A stretch of 64,000 nt of DNA from Hyposmocoma kahamanoa (GCF_003589595.1 NW_020653726.1:18059320-18123319), one strand, 5' to 3'. Numbered from the stretch's first letter, positions 12,195-22,796 are shown. Notes: a model not told the origin generated them from the letters alone. Numbers and translations: made by a program.

Positions 12195-12482
12195 CTTGTG
12201 AAAGAGCTCGTCCAGTCAGGAAGTACTGTCACCTTACCTATTTCTGCCACCAAGCAGTAATGTAAGCATTACTGTGTTCCGTTTTTGAAGGGTAAGGGTG
12301 CTGGTGAAATTACATGGGACTTGTCAACTCATGTCTCAGGATGACAGGCGCAGTGGCAGTGCCCCTCAAATATTTGCGACTTAAAGCTTTGAGTGGCACT
12401 GTAACTGTTACGGACAGGCGTGTAGTTTACCATCAGGCGCACGACATGTCCGTCTCGTCACTTGATATTATAAAAAAAAGAT
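12195..12482 (+). repeat. Family C element, near-consensus full length
   Basis: Runs from TTGTGAAAGAGCTCGTCCAG to the tail TTGATATTATAAAAAAAAG. It is one of the best-preserved copies and is useful as a local reference. Internal stems CAGTAATG/CATTACTG and GCAGTGCCC/GGCACTG are both present. Confidence 0.9.
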
Positions 12483-13195
12483 ATTTTCCAAAAATGTTAC
12501 TTTTTCTATTACGTCACTTTATAATTAAGAGTATGATGATATGCATTTGATTTGTACTACATTTCAAACATTTCTTCGGACATTGCTTTAGTTTGAAATT
12601 AGTCGGTTCGTTATTATACCAGTTAGACGAAACCTGCGGGAGTAAAGAAGCTTCTTCTTATCTATTGATAATGGAGCTATTGTAGCATGATCTTGTAAAA
12701 ATTACTCGAATGACGTCATTCGTGACGGTGAATGGACATTTTGTGGCAGATTCTTTGTCTTTGTGTCACGCTAAGTATTTATGACATAATGGGTCGGGCA
12801 CTGCATAATACTCGTCAAAATATTTACCTCGCGTCGGTCACAAAACTATAAAAAGCTACTCACATATAAACAAAAACTATGCTTTTACTGGATACCGTAC
12901 TCAGTGTAACGACCCCAAGCATCTATCATTTCATTCGTACGTTTTTGTGGTGAACTAAAATAACATAAAACCACTGGTATTGAGAATGAAATTCCTTTTC
13001 TCCTATAATATATTATTGTTTTTGATATGAGGTGGCTATTGTTAAATTGATTTTTATTGTTTCTATCCTTGTTTTTTGTACAAGAAAAGGTACCGCGTAC
13101 GTAAGGTTGTTTGTCTAACATTTCACTGTTACTTAAAATGTTTAATCGTAAATCATTGCTGTAGGATTTTTTGAGTACATTTGTAATGTGATTAA
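12483..13195. other. Intronic sequence, nothing recognised
   Basis: AT-rich unique sequence. The 78-codon ORF at 12885-13121 on the minus strand has no recognisable domain. Confidence 0.5.
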
Positions 13196-13388
13196 TGTAT
13201 CTAATTAATATTTTAAAATTATAACTTTTTTAATAAAAAAACCCAAATGAGATCAATATTAATGTACTCCCTTTAAAACAAAAAAGAATCATCAGAATTG
13301 GTTCACAAATGGAGTAACCGCATAGCATACACAAAAAAAATTTAGCCGAATTGAGAAATTCCTCCTTTTTTAAAGCTTGTTAAAAATA
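13196..13388 (-). repeat. PSQ repeat fragment (read inverse)
   Basis: On the minus strand it carries AAAAAAGGAGGAATTTCTCA, a degraded GGTTCTCAATTCGACTG start, and a GTGAACCAATTCTGATGATT core. It is shared with copies at 20.9, 21.9, 25.7, 32.6, 50.8 and 51.4 kb. It is immediately next to the 3' end of the Jockey-like LINE. Confidence 0.65.
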
Positions 13389-13400
13389 GGGATTTGATAA

Positions 13401-13420
13401 GTCAAGTCAAGTCAAGTCAA
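13401..13420. repeat. Pentamer tail (GTCAA)x4 of the LINE
   Basis: Four exact tandem copies of GTCAA at the 3' end of the truncated Jockey-like element. Confidence 0.9.
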
Positions 13421-14411
13421 AGATTATTTATTCCATAGGTAAAACAAATTTACACTTGAAAACGTCACATTTAAGCTACTGCTCGTTCACTACGCTGACC
13501 TCTATGAGAAGAACGAGCAAAAAACTCTAGGGATTGCTCTTTTCAAATAAACTTAAATGCTATGGAATACACTTTGAATCAAATTTGTGTGGATTCTGGA
13601 GCCGTGTCGTCTTTCCATACATCTTTATCTAACACGTAGTCTTTAATTTTGTTATATGATTTCTCGATCAAAATATTTTTAATGTAGTTTTTAAACTTAG
13701 GAAATGATAAACTTAATATATGCTCCGGAATCTTATTGTAAAAACGTATACAATTCCCCATAAAAGAGTTGTTTACCTTGGTTAAACGAAATCGTGGTAC
13801 CATGAGTTTCGACTTAGCTCTAAGGTTAATATTATGGATAATCTTCTTTCTTATTGAAATTATGTACATTTTTACGGGCATATAAAATATTTGAGTAAAT
13901 GTACTGTGATGCCACAGTCATGATACCAGTTTCCTAAACTTTTCTCTGAGAGAAACCCGAGAGCCTAGACGGTACACAGAACGAATCGCTCGTTTTTGCA
14001 ATACAAATATGGTTTGAATATTTGCCGCTTTACCCCACATGAGAATCCCGTAGGACATTATACTATGGAAGTAACTAAAGTAAACTAGTCTAGCAGTACT
14101 AACATCGGTAAGCTCACGTATTCTGCGGACTGCGTATGCAGCGGAGTTTAATCTGCTGGCCAGGGACGATATATGTGGAAACCATTGAAGTTTACTATCT
14201 AAGGTCACTCCCAAAAGACTGCTTTATTAACAAAGTCTAACTTTTCCCCGTTTATTTCTATGCTTGGACTAATCGATTTTACGTTAGGTAATTCAAATTT
14301 AACACATTTCGTCTTCTTGGCATTAAGCAATAAATTGTTAGCATTAAACCAATAAACATACAATACTGAAAATACTGAAGAGTTTAGTGAACTGGACCTG
14401 TGCTTTAGCAC
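13401..14411 (-). pseudogene. Jockey-like non-LTR retrotransposon, 3' end of reverse transcriptase ORF, frameshifted
   Basis: On the minus strand, three broken frames form one C-terminal reverse-transcriptase region. The first ends with WFNANNLLLNAKKTKCVKF. The second gives LGVTLDSKLQW, then AAYAVRRIRELTDVSTARLV and YFSYFHSIMSYGILMWGKAA. The third gives RAKSKLMVPRFRLTKVNNSF, then RFYNKIPEHIL. Frameshifts lie near 14212 and 13825-13850. The order and wording fit insect Jockey-clade LINEs, whose product copies element RNA into DNA at a nicked target. The 3' end is a four-unit GTCAA array at 13401-13420, the typical pentamer tail. The upstream catalytic FADD part is missing, so this is a 5'-truncated dead insertion. 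Confidence 0.9.
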
Positions 14412-14744
14412 ATATAATATTTATTTTTTGTAATACAAAGATATTATAATGCTGTTTATATTATATGTATTAATTTTTATTTGCAAAATTTTACAGCGCT
14501 TGGTTTTTGTCGGCGCTGATCCGTCTCCACCATTCGCTTCCCGCGCTTCGAGTTATAAGATGGCGGAAATTCACGACCGCGTCACACGCGCAGTGTAGCT
14601 TTTTTCCACATATATTATTATATTTTAATTGTATTTATTTGCTATCACAAATAGTATAGTATTTAATACAAAATATATATGGTTACTATATTTTTTCTTT
14701 AAATATCAAAGATAACAGATTTAAGCATGCAGTTTAATTTATTT
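14412..14744. other. AT-rich intronic sequence
   Basis: No feature recognised. A short GC-richer patch near 14515-14600 (GCGCTGATCC, CGCGCTTCGAG) stands out, with no frame. Confidence 0.45.
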
Positions 14745-14900
14745 TCATTTGTGAATGCTCAGAAGCATCGACAGTAAAGGAGAACGTCGTGAAGATATCT
14801 GCACGTCGAAGAAGGTTCAAAAAGTTTGACGTTGGAGAACGTGATAAGTCTACAACCTGTATTGATTCTGTGTGATAGACAATAGATTAAACCCCTTCAG
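14745..14900 (+). repeat. SINE family G, degraded body fragment
   Basis: AAAGGAGAACGTCGTGAAGA followed by CTGCACGTCGAAGAAGGTTC aligns with GAAGGAGAACATCGTGATGA and ATGCACGCCGAGGAAGCTTC of the copy near 36.2 kb. The tRNA head is missing. Confidence 0.6.
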
Positions 14901-15369
14901 TAGAGGAGACCGACGCCCATTAGTGCGACATATAAGCGGTATATGACAAAGCTCTTCCAATTCATTGGTAAAGTTTAAGTATTAAGTTTTAAACTATCCA
15001 CAATAATCTAAAAATGCTGCTAAAAAGAAAGTTAAGGGCTTAATTAGCGAATTTGTACAAAACGTCCATGATTTTTATTAACATTTTAATTTCTAATCCG
15101 TTTGGCATTTTTCAATATTGTTTATCACCACAGAGTCGTACTTAAAAAATTAAAAAAGAAAATTTTCGAATCTGTGTTTTCTTCTCTTAGGTTTATTTAT
15201 TTGTAACGCATTTTGATGTCGTCGCTCCTGGCTAGGTACGACAAACGTTCCTTATATCCATTTAATAAAAAAAAAAATATATTTCATGGTAAAGTTCTAA
15301 AGACAAAGTGGACGCAATCATGTTTGAAGATACAGCATACCTAGCGTCACAAAGTCTAGTTACGCTTTA

Positions 15370-15668
15370 GTTAGCCACATTGCACCGGCCTTCTTGTCCG
15401 TTGGCCCCAGGGCACCGACTCTGGCTGGTTATTACCAACTCCACTGCGAAATTATCTCAATTTAGGTGGTCATTAGCAGAGTCGCACGGGAGAGATATCC
15501 GGCTGGCCGCGTATAAATCTGAATTTAATGACCGCTCGCAACCGGTTCTAATATTTCCGAACAATGTTTTGGGACACGTAGTCGAGCGTGTTTTGTCCCG
15601 CGCGTTTCTTCCATTGTTGCGATTTGTTGACTGTTATTTGAATGAGCTTTTTAAAGGTCATTTTGAAT
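15370..15668. promoter_or_regulatory. Candidate conserved intronic block
   Basis: GC-richer, repeat-free, with many CpG words, and 96 codons open on the plus strand at 15380-15670. The translation (starting MHRPSCPLAPGH) has no family resemblance, so I read it as a conserved non-coding block rather than an exon. Flanking sequence is AT-rich on both sides with sharp edges. Confidence 0.35.
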
Positions 15669-15979
15669 AAGCTTTTTAACTGATTAAAAACCGTTGTTTA
15701 TAATGAAAAGAAAAAATAAACATAAATAAAATATATTTTTTCAACTTCAGCTTTTGTATCTGAATTATTTATTATTATGGTAATAAAAGGTAAACAAAAT
15801 GACATCCATTTTTGTTTTTTTTTCATATTTTGGCTGAATTGTAAACAATGTGTAATTGCTGTTACGCCAATTTTGTATCCCATAATAATAAAGTAAAGAA
15901 ATCCAAAAAGTAACTTTTTTTTGGAATCAGACGAAATGGACTTAAAAAAACAATGTACGTGGACAAACATGACTAAATT

Positions 15980-16092
15980 AGTTTTGCAAAATTAAACTAC
16001 GTTTTTCGGATCTAAATCGCGTATATTTTGATTTCCATACAAACGTTTCGGGCTCTTTGCAGGTCCCATAATCATGATTGACAGACAACCAA
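15980..16092. mobile_element. Family J foldback element, half copy
   Basis: AAACTACGTTTTTCGGATCT, AAATCGCGTATATTTTG and ACGTTTCGGGCTCTTTGCAG match the left half of the 11.4-kb copy. The right terminal repeat is not found. Confidence 0.65.
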
Positions 16093-16554
16093 AATGATGA
16101 ACCATGGGACTTAAACAGACCTGAATCTATTTTTTCAATGTCCCAAAAATGTTACTTTTATACTTTCATCAATTTTATTATAGAGAGTGTTTCTTCCAGA
16201 TTTTGCATTATACTTATAAATATATACTCATAAAATAATACAAATGAAAATTATAGTTTCCCAAATCTCTTACATGCACAACTAACTAAACATCTCATTT
16301 ATCAAGCGATTTCTTTGAAACTTTATGGAAAGTTACTAATTAGACGGAGCTAAGTAGTTAAAGTGGATGATCCGTGAACTAACTTTGTGCCATCAAAATT
16401 GAACTGAACTCTGTCCGCGGATTTCGCTTAATCCAGCACCGCGTCGTCTGTAGGGGTCCTTACAAAATGGTCGTACTTTTACCAGATAGGACAACTTATA
16501 TTAGGTATCTTCTTAAATTTAGAATATGATTTAAAAAATATAGCTTTAATCATC
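16093..16554. other. Intronic sequence, nothing recognised
   Basis: AT-rich unique sequence with one GC-richer patch near 16400-16470. Confidence 0.45.
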
Positions 16555-16815
16555 ATCTATCCTTTACACATCCTACTGCTGGGTACGGGACTCATGTCTT
16601 CATTCTGCATAATAGTTCGCCACACTGACCTAATGCGAGTAGGAGACTTCACTTCTAAGGTTTGTGTCTTCGACTTGCATTCGTTTCCTTTACCGTGTGC
16701 ACATGACTTGTTAATTAAAATCATAGGTAAAACGGCTACAGGGATTCGAACGGGATTCGAGATATTGAGAAGGTGTGGTTTCACTGAACCAGAGCTTGTA
16801 AACTTGTTTAACTAA
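16555..16815 (+). repeat. Lepidopteran SINE/LINE-tail repeat, degraded
   Basis: CATCCTACTGCTGGGTACGG at the start, a TTTCCTTTACCGTG core near 16685, and GGGATTCGAACGGGATTCGA near the end are the landmarks of a very common lepidopteran repeat with a B-box-like terminus. It contains shadow ORFs on both strands that are not genes. Confidence 0.65.
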
Positions 16816-16919
16816 TCGATAAACATCCTAATGGATCCATTAGTGGCAATAAAACGTCTACACTGGCACCTGTTTAATCCCCATTAAGCGTTTAAACCTC
16901 TCCAATGACTTTACATAGC

Positions 16920-17115
16920 GGCATCAATTAATAAAGAACTCGAAAATCCGCTTATTACCATGCCAATAAAATGTAATCCTCCTCCAGTGCGTAATTACGA
17001 TCAATTTGTTCGGCACTGCTTCAATGGCGCTGAATTGATGTGCTTCGTTAATTAAAGGATGCGAGCAGCGCAAGACCAGTCCTTGTGGCGATCTTTGGGT
17101 AAAGCTTATATTCAG
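16920..17115. promoter_or_regulatory. Candidate conserved intronic block
   Basis: Repeat-free stretch with homeodomain-type cores (ATTAATTAA-like, GTTAATTAAAG, CAATTAATAAAG) among CpG-bearing words such as TTGTGGCGATCTTTGGG. Open on the minus strand for 64 codons with no known motif. Enhancer-like by composition only. Confidence 0.35.
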
Positions 17116-17204
17116 CATTGTAATAGGGATCTATAATTTAACACCCACAGTCTTAACTGCTTTATTTATTTTTACTTTACGTATTTAGTAGAGTAGCTTG
17201 TCCC

Positions 17205-17462
17205 GTACGTTTTTTTAATCCATTTTGTCAGTTTCCCAAAGACGTTACTATTTCTGAGGATTTGTGTTGAGGGTGCGGTTAGTCAATTTACATAGCTGTA
17301 AATCTAGAATAATTATATTTCGAACCAGCAAACAAAATTTAGTCATATTTGAAACCAGATAAATGGCAAGTTTGGTGACGTACTTTTTTAAATCCATTTT
17401 GTCAGTTTCCCAAGAACGTTTCTTTTTCGTATAGTCATTTTATTTTTGAGGGTGCGGTGTTC
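17205..17462. repeat. Spaced direct repeat, ~80-bp units 177 bp apart
   Basis: CCATTTTGTCAGTTTCCCAA occurs at about 17220 and again at about 17395. Each is preceded by a GTACxTTTTTTAA stretch and followed, about 45 bases on, by GAGGGTGCGGT. It reads as a local tandem duplication with later divergence. Confidence 0.7.
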
Positions 17463-18319
17463 TATTAAATTCATTCTGTAAAGTTTGTGTTCTGTAATGC
17501 ATGCCACATATACATTTTGAACAAATTCTTTCTAATTGTTTGAATTTCTCTAAGTATCTTAATTAATAATACATTTAAAAATAATGAAGGCGAATATAGT
17601 TATGGAAGACGGTGTCTTTTGACACAGATATATATTAATAATAACGCACACACTCAACATACAACATATCGCCCTGCTCTTACAATAGTGTTGTAACTCA
17701 AAGTATGTGAAATTCAAGATTATACTATTGCTGAACGCAAAATTTGAGTCTCTACACGTCAATACAACAGTCGTTAGAATATTGTAAAAATAAGCTGATA
17801 TTTACTTAACTCAAAATGATACAAACTTTTTGTGAGCTAATTCTGGACAAAACAGTCCTTACTCAAAAATATAAAATTATATTTATTTTTCAGCATATTT
17901 AGCAAGTAGGAAATTATTTTTATGTCTCTAACAAATTGTAACCTATACATAAATTTTAATATTCTTTAACAGGTAGTCAGTAATTAGTTTTTCATCGATT
18001 CTGAAGAAATATGCTTTTTGAGTTAATACACTATTACAGTGCGATATATTACTTATTACAGGGCTCCAATCTTTTCATTCCACTATAATTAATAAATTTG
18101 TTTTTTCTTATTACGTCATAATCTCCCCTTTCCAAATAAACAACAGATATCTTAATTCTTCAGAGTCAATGAGTAGATGTTAGAAGTTCATTTTCGAGCA
18201 TTGGTTTTCAGCTGTACAGAAGCAACTTAACGACATACAAATAAGTTTCAATTTTCAATAAAAAAACGTTGACATTTCGCAATATGGAAACAGCTTGAAC
18301 GATAACTAAATTTATTAAG
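17463..18319. other. AT-rich intronic sequence, nothing recognised
   Basis: No ORF with a recognisable motif and no repeat family of this window. Confidence 0.5.
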
Positions 18320-18485
18320 GACTCGCAAACCCTGTAATCAGCAAGTATAATGTACCCAAACTTCGTTGCTAGGTTCGCGTCCAATCAATCAAAGCAACAT
18401 ATTGTTTGCGTTGATAGCACTCAAGACGTGGAATTTATGAGGGTACCACGATTATTGATAGGTTCCCTGTTACATTAGAGGGCTC
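18320..18485. promoter_or_regulatory. Candidate conserved intronic block
   Basis: CGTTGCTAGGTTCGCGTCCA, CAATCAATCAAAG and GGTACCACGATTATTGATAG form a dense run of non-repetitive, CpG-bearing words with ATTGAT/ATCAAT cores, between AT-rich flanks. Composition-based inference. Confidence 0.3.
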
Positions 18486-18729
18486 AGGTTTTATGGAAAT
18501 TTGCGGTTTGTGGAATACTTTTTTGTTGTAGGTAATACATGTTGGGTTGATCTAACATTAGATTGTTATAATGTGTGTGATAGACTCATTATGCGAAGAT
18601 TATATTTACCAATTACCAGAACAATAAAATTTTAGTTCGTGGGTACCCTAAACACGCCAAACAAAAACAAATTTATAGTTAGTTTTTTTAGAATTAGAAA
18701 AAACGTAAACAAAGAAGCAGTGATTAAAA

Positions 18730-18758
18730 ATTTACCGTAACTACAAGTTACGGTAAAT
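18730..18758. repeat. Perfect 13-bp palindrome with 3-base loop
   Basis: ATTTACCGTAACT at 18730-18742, loop ACA, and the exact complement at 18746-18758. No surrounding repeat family explains it. Confidence 0.9.
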
Positions 18759-18940
18759 GGAAACATAGTGAAAATTGATAACAAATGACATTTATAATTG
18801 ACACGACAATAAATTATTATTTTACAAAAACATTCCAATAAATGTTCGTAACCTGTGTTTCTTAAAGCTTTTTATGGTGCTTATTTCTGAAATAAATTTT
18901 ATATAAATATAGAAGTTTCCATTAAATCTTTAGTGACTAC

Positions 18941-19318
18941 CTTAAAATAATAACGCATAGAAACCTAGTCCGCACACGCTAAGTGAGGCAAATTGAAGCG
19001 CTCCCAATGGGCCTACACGAGCGAGCGGGCCTTCAGTGCTCAAGGTCAACTTGCACCGCGAACAGATCAAGAATTTTAGCTAAAAATGGCGAAATGTGCG
19101 GTAAATGAGTGTAAAAATACGTCAGACAAACATAAAATAGATACTAACGTCACATTCCACAAGGAAGTAACGCGTTTCAACTTGTATTTTTATATTAATA
19201 TTCACTAAAACCGAAAATTAACCTACTACTAAAATTAGCCTACATGAATTTGATTTTTGCCTCACTTGTGACAGTTCGTTTTATATGAAACTATCATTCT
19301 ATGCGTTATTATTCTAAG
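18941..19318 (+). mobile_element. 378-bp P-element-like non-autonomous transposon with a THAP-like first exon
   Basis: 20-bp terminal inverted repeats lie at 18941-18960 and 19299-19318 with one mismatch (CTTAAAATAATAACGCATAG against CTTAGAATAATAACGCATAG). The element is flanked by an exact 8-bp target duplication, GTGACTAC, at 18933-18940 and 19319-19326. A second, subterminal inverted repeat AAGTGAGGCAAA sits at 18981-18992 and, inverted, at 19256-19267. Between them is an ATG in good context that opens a THAP-like peptide. Terminal repeats plus subterminal 11-12-bp inverted repeats, 8-bp duplications and a THAP-bearing transposase are together the plan of the P superfamily. hAT also makes 8-bp duplications, but a THAP start favours P. 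It reads as an internal-deletion derivative moved by a source elsewhere. Confidence 0.8.
19086..19208 (+). pseudogene. THAP-like N-terminal zinc-finger fragment (transposase start) inside the P-like element
   Basis: A 40-codon frame starts at ATG 19086 (context AAAAATGG) and stops at 19206. It begins MAKCAVNECKNTSDKH and includes VTFHKE. The M-x2-C-x4-C-x-N opening followed by a short spacer and a TFHK motif matches the first half of a THAP zinc finger, whose fold normally continues to a second Cys-x2-His pair and binds DNA. That second half is absent, lost with the rest of the transposase. A GAAGTAACG just after FHK could be a splice donor of the original first exon. The identification rests on motif spacing in a short peptide. 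Confidence 0.55.
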
Positions 19319-19326
19319 GTGACTAC

Positions 19327-20774
19327 TATGATTAAAAGAAACGCAATAATTATATTTTAACGAATTTTTGAGAATTTCGTTCGTTCCAAAATGACGAAAT
19401 GGCGCCTGTTAAAAGACCCAAAAAGTTCTTTTTTCGAATTATTCCTGGAACACGAAACCTAAAAAATAACAAAAGAATACTGAGAAGTTACTGGTGACAA
19501 TATTATCGATATAAGAAAATAAAAACATTGAGATTCATTAAATATTGTTCTATTAATATAGCGAAAAAGCAATCAAATAATCTCCGGAAACGATTGCAAA
19601 AATATTACAATTATTTTAACGTATTAAGAGTAAGCCGATTTGCAATATTTGTTATATATTTTATTATTTTTATGATTCTTTTCAGCCAAAATCAGATTTT
19701 ACCTATGTTATATTATTATATTAATAAGTCACTGTACTATCATTTATTCTGCAGAAACCCAATCCAAACCTGCTATAAGGGGGTACTTAAACTAATTGAA
19801 TGTTATATAAACAATCAGGCTAGTTATATTGACAGGCCCAATAATTCCGAGACGGTCTCTGTAAACATCAGATACTTGTAACTATAAAGCGGAATCATGC
19901 TCCGTGAACTCTCACTCTTGGGGAATTGTAAGTTACGAGCGAGAAGCGTTTAATAATATCGGTATCACATTACCGCTTATTATCTTTTTCATCTACACAC
20001 ATATCATAAACCCTCTATGATGTATTAAAAAAACCGCAAATTACGTCCAGCATAAAGATAAACTGTTTTGTTACAACAAATTTCTTATCTGTGAAGATGT
20101 CATTATTATATAATAATAACATGGAATGCGTTTCATTCATTATATTCAAATTTCGAATATCTCTGAAAAACAAAACAATTTGATTCGACCTCAATTCTAA
20201 TATCAGCCGAGATTAAGTTTTATTCGAAATGAAATGTCAACAGCAAACAATTTTAACAAATTTCACACGTTATTTGATATCGAACGACATGATAGTTGGG
20301 GTCGACTCTAGTTTGTCTATGAATTAAATAAAAACTACGGTTGTGTGGCATGTGTAAGAAAAGTTTTTGCTTAGAGCTTATAATATGTATATAGATAAAG
20401 CAGTGCATGTACATAATTAATTTATGAAATTCGTTTCATAAACCCTTACTCGTATTTTAATGTCCTTCATTATGTAACAGTCACATAAACTACTACGGTT
20501 ATACTTTGGTTTATTTACTATAGCCGTTGACTTACAAATAAATGGACGACGGGTCTAATACAAAAACCACGAAAAAAATGTCCCAAGTCAACCAACCTAT
20601 TTAAACGTTAGATTTAAATTGTAGTGTCATCGCAGTACTGTCTAATTTTGCTTGTTTCGCTGTCAGTCGAACAAACGAAGACTAAAGCGTGAATGACGCT
20701 CTGTATACGATTTTAACGCCCTATAAATTCGGACACTTTTTAGCGCGGACCCGACGTCCATATAATTGTAAGTC
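19327..20774. other. AT-rich intronic sequence
   Basis: The longest frame is 117 codons at 19528-19881, rich in I, Y, F and N, as expected for AT-rich DNA, and without a recognisable domain. Not called as a gene. Confidence 0.5.
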
Positions 20775-20886
20775 AATGACTATAGCCTAATAGTTTGCTC
20801 TATCGCCTCTCAAGGAGAGGGCCGTGGGTTCGAACCCATGCTTGCACCTCTGAGTTTCGGAATTTAGATGTGCGAAATTTATTTTT
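20775..20886 (+). repeat. tRNA-headed SINE, family G, 5' part
   Basis: Head with GCCTCTCAAGGAGAGGGCCG and a B box GGGTTCGAACCC at 20826-20837, then CTCTGAGTTTCGGAATTTAG and GTGCGAAATTT. The body resumes at 21135 after a PSQ insertion. Confidence 0.8.
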
Positions 20887-21134
20887 AACCGAGTTGAAAA
20901 AATGGAGGAGGTTCTCAATTCGACTCAATAATTTTTTTGTTTGTATGTTACGCGATAACTCCGGCGAAAAAATAATTTGTGAACCGATTTTGATGATTTA
21001 TTTTTTGTTGGATGGAGGGTACTTCAGTATTAGTTCCTTTTAAATTTGAAGAAAATATTCCACCTCAAAGGGTGACAAACTAAGGGATGAATCCTGTTTC
21101 GCGCACTTTCCGGCAACCGATTTCAATAAAACTT
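20887..21134 (+). repeat. PSQ repeat inserted in SINE G
   Basis: Starts AACCGAGTTGAAAAAATGGA, includes GGTTCTCAATTCGACTCAAT, GTGAACCGATTTTGATGATT and AAAGGGTGACAAACTAAGGG, and ends CCGATTTCAATAAAACTTA. Near full length. Confidence 0.8.
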
Positions 21135-21290
21135 AACGCGCACACACTCATAGCCATTTCTTCTTCTTCTTCGTCAACTTCTCGGTTAAGAAAGACATCG
21201 TGAGGGAACCTGCACACATTTGCAAAGTAATTTAATGATGTGTGTGAAGTTCCTAATTCGCATTAGGCCCGCGTGGGAACTACAGTCAAA
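21135..21290 (+). repeat. SINE family G, 3' part
   Basis: GACATCGTGAGGGAACCTGC, TGTGTGAAGTTCCTAATTCG and GGCCCGCGTGGGAACTAC are the body and tail words of the same SINE whose head lies at 20775-20886. Confidence 0.8.
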
Positions 21291-21379
21291 ACCAAAAAAA
21301 TATAGATAATTGTAATAAAAATACTGCGTTTGTGATTATTTGTTACCGCTGCTACCACCACACCAATCTTTGCTTTTTT

Positions 21380-21668
21380 TATGATACCAAGTGATCGGGC
21401 GAACAAGTCGTGCGCCTGGTGGTAAGCGACACGCCGGTCCATAGCAGTTGCAGCGTCACACAGCGCTTTAATTCGCAAATATCCGAGGGGCACTGCCACT
21501 GCGCCCGTCACTCTGAGATATAAATTGAAAACTCCCATGTCCGTCTATTTTCACCAGCGTCCTTAAACCCTTCAAAATTGGAACATACTAATACTCACAT
21601 TACAGCTTGGCAGCAGAAATAGGCTAAGGTGGAATGCATTGCATTCAAGGACGAACTCTTTCATAAGA
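21380..21668 (-). repeat. Family C element, full length
   Basis: T-run and GATACCAAGTGATCGGGCGA mark the 3' end, and GGACGAACTCTTTCATAAG the 5' end, read on the minus strand. The minus-strand 91-codon ORF at 21263-21538 is a shadow of this repeat. Confidence 0.9.
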
Positions 21669-21850
21669 ACTAAGGGTAAAGATTAAGTTGAGCTCTACAC
21701 ATAACTAAGAGGTTGATAGGGATACAGATAGGGCACTATAAACAATAATTGTGTAAAAAGATATGGGACTGCACTCTTATATACATTGTGTCCTAGTTTA
21801 TGTGAACAACCTGTGTTTTAATATTAGTTTTGTTTTGTTATTTTGTTTTT

Positions 21851-22098
21851 AACCGACTTCAACCAAACGGATGATTGTTTTTTTTTATCAAACGACGACT
21901 GTATTTTTTTGTGTATTTTATGCGATTATTCTATTGTTACAATTTGTGAAACAATTTTTATGATTTTTTTTTTGAAAAAGGGTACTTCAGTATTGGTTCC
22001 ATTTGAATTTGAAGGAAATATTCCATCTCAAAGGGTGGCAAACTAGGGGATGTATCCGGTTTCTTGCATATTCCGGTAACCGATTTTAATAAAACACA
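21851..22098 (+). repeat. PSQ repeat
   Basis: AACCGACTTCAACC start, GGGTACTTCAGTATTGGTTC and GGGTGGCAAACTAGGGGATG in the body, and CCGATTTTAATAAAACAC at the end. The left third is diverged. Confidence 0.8.
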
Positions 22099-22254
22099 GT
22101 TTTTTTAGTTCCGTTTTTGGTGTTTTACTCTTCTATTTTGTTTCGTTTTTTTCGTGGTGTCATTTGTAGACAATAAATGTATTTTTTTTCCTTCTTTGTA
22201 GAAAAAGTTTAATTAGTTGTAATTTATTAGCTAGATAGTACAAATTTAAACACC

Positions 22255-22455
22255 ACAACGCTTGTGCCATATACCGCTGTTCTTTGTCCCCAAGACACCT
22301 GCGCGACCTCCAATTATCAATGTAATTGGCTATTCAAGTTGGCGCGATGGGGCGAGCACAGCATCGCTAATTAATGGAATCAACTGTACATTGAAATTTT
22401 CGCTCCACCGAACCGTGGAGCTCGGCCATTGGAAGAGTAAATGGAGATTAAAGTG
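22255..22455. promoter_or_regulatory. Candidate conserved intronic block with a short stem
   Basis: GC-rich repeat-free words (CACCTGCGCGACCTCCAATT, AAGTTGGCGCGATGGGGCGA), a homeodomain-like GCTAATTAATGG, and a small stem CTCCACCGAACCGTGGAG at about 22403-22420. The plus-strand 64-codon frame has no known motif. Confidence 0.4.
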
Positions 22456-22796
22456 AATGACAAAACGGTATTTTGTAGTTTTAATGGAAAACAGTTTTCA
22501 TGTTTGAATCGTAGAGACAAGAGTAAGTGATTGAGAATCTTTTTTTTTTAAATTTTGTGCAAAGAGAAAATTAATGGTAGCGGATGTTAGCTTGTGAAGT
22601 AAAATCGTAATTTAATAATAATGTATTTATGTCTAAGCGTTCACGTTGTATTACATTGTAACCAGAGAAAAAAATAGAAAGTATAATATGATAATAACGT
22701 ACAAGAAAAAAACAACAATCAAAGTTATACAAACAAAATAATAATAATAATAAAAAAATAAAAATAAAATAATATTAATGATAACAAACTAGGTAC

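Noticed and set aside
13401..13420. Telomere-like (TTAGG)n
   Set aside because: The unit is GTCAA, the tail of the Jockey-like LINE, not the insect telomere pentamer.
19528..19881. 117-codon plus-strand frame
   Set aside because: Rich in N, I, Y, F; consistent with AT-rich chance; no domain, no repeat partner.
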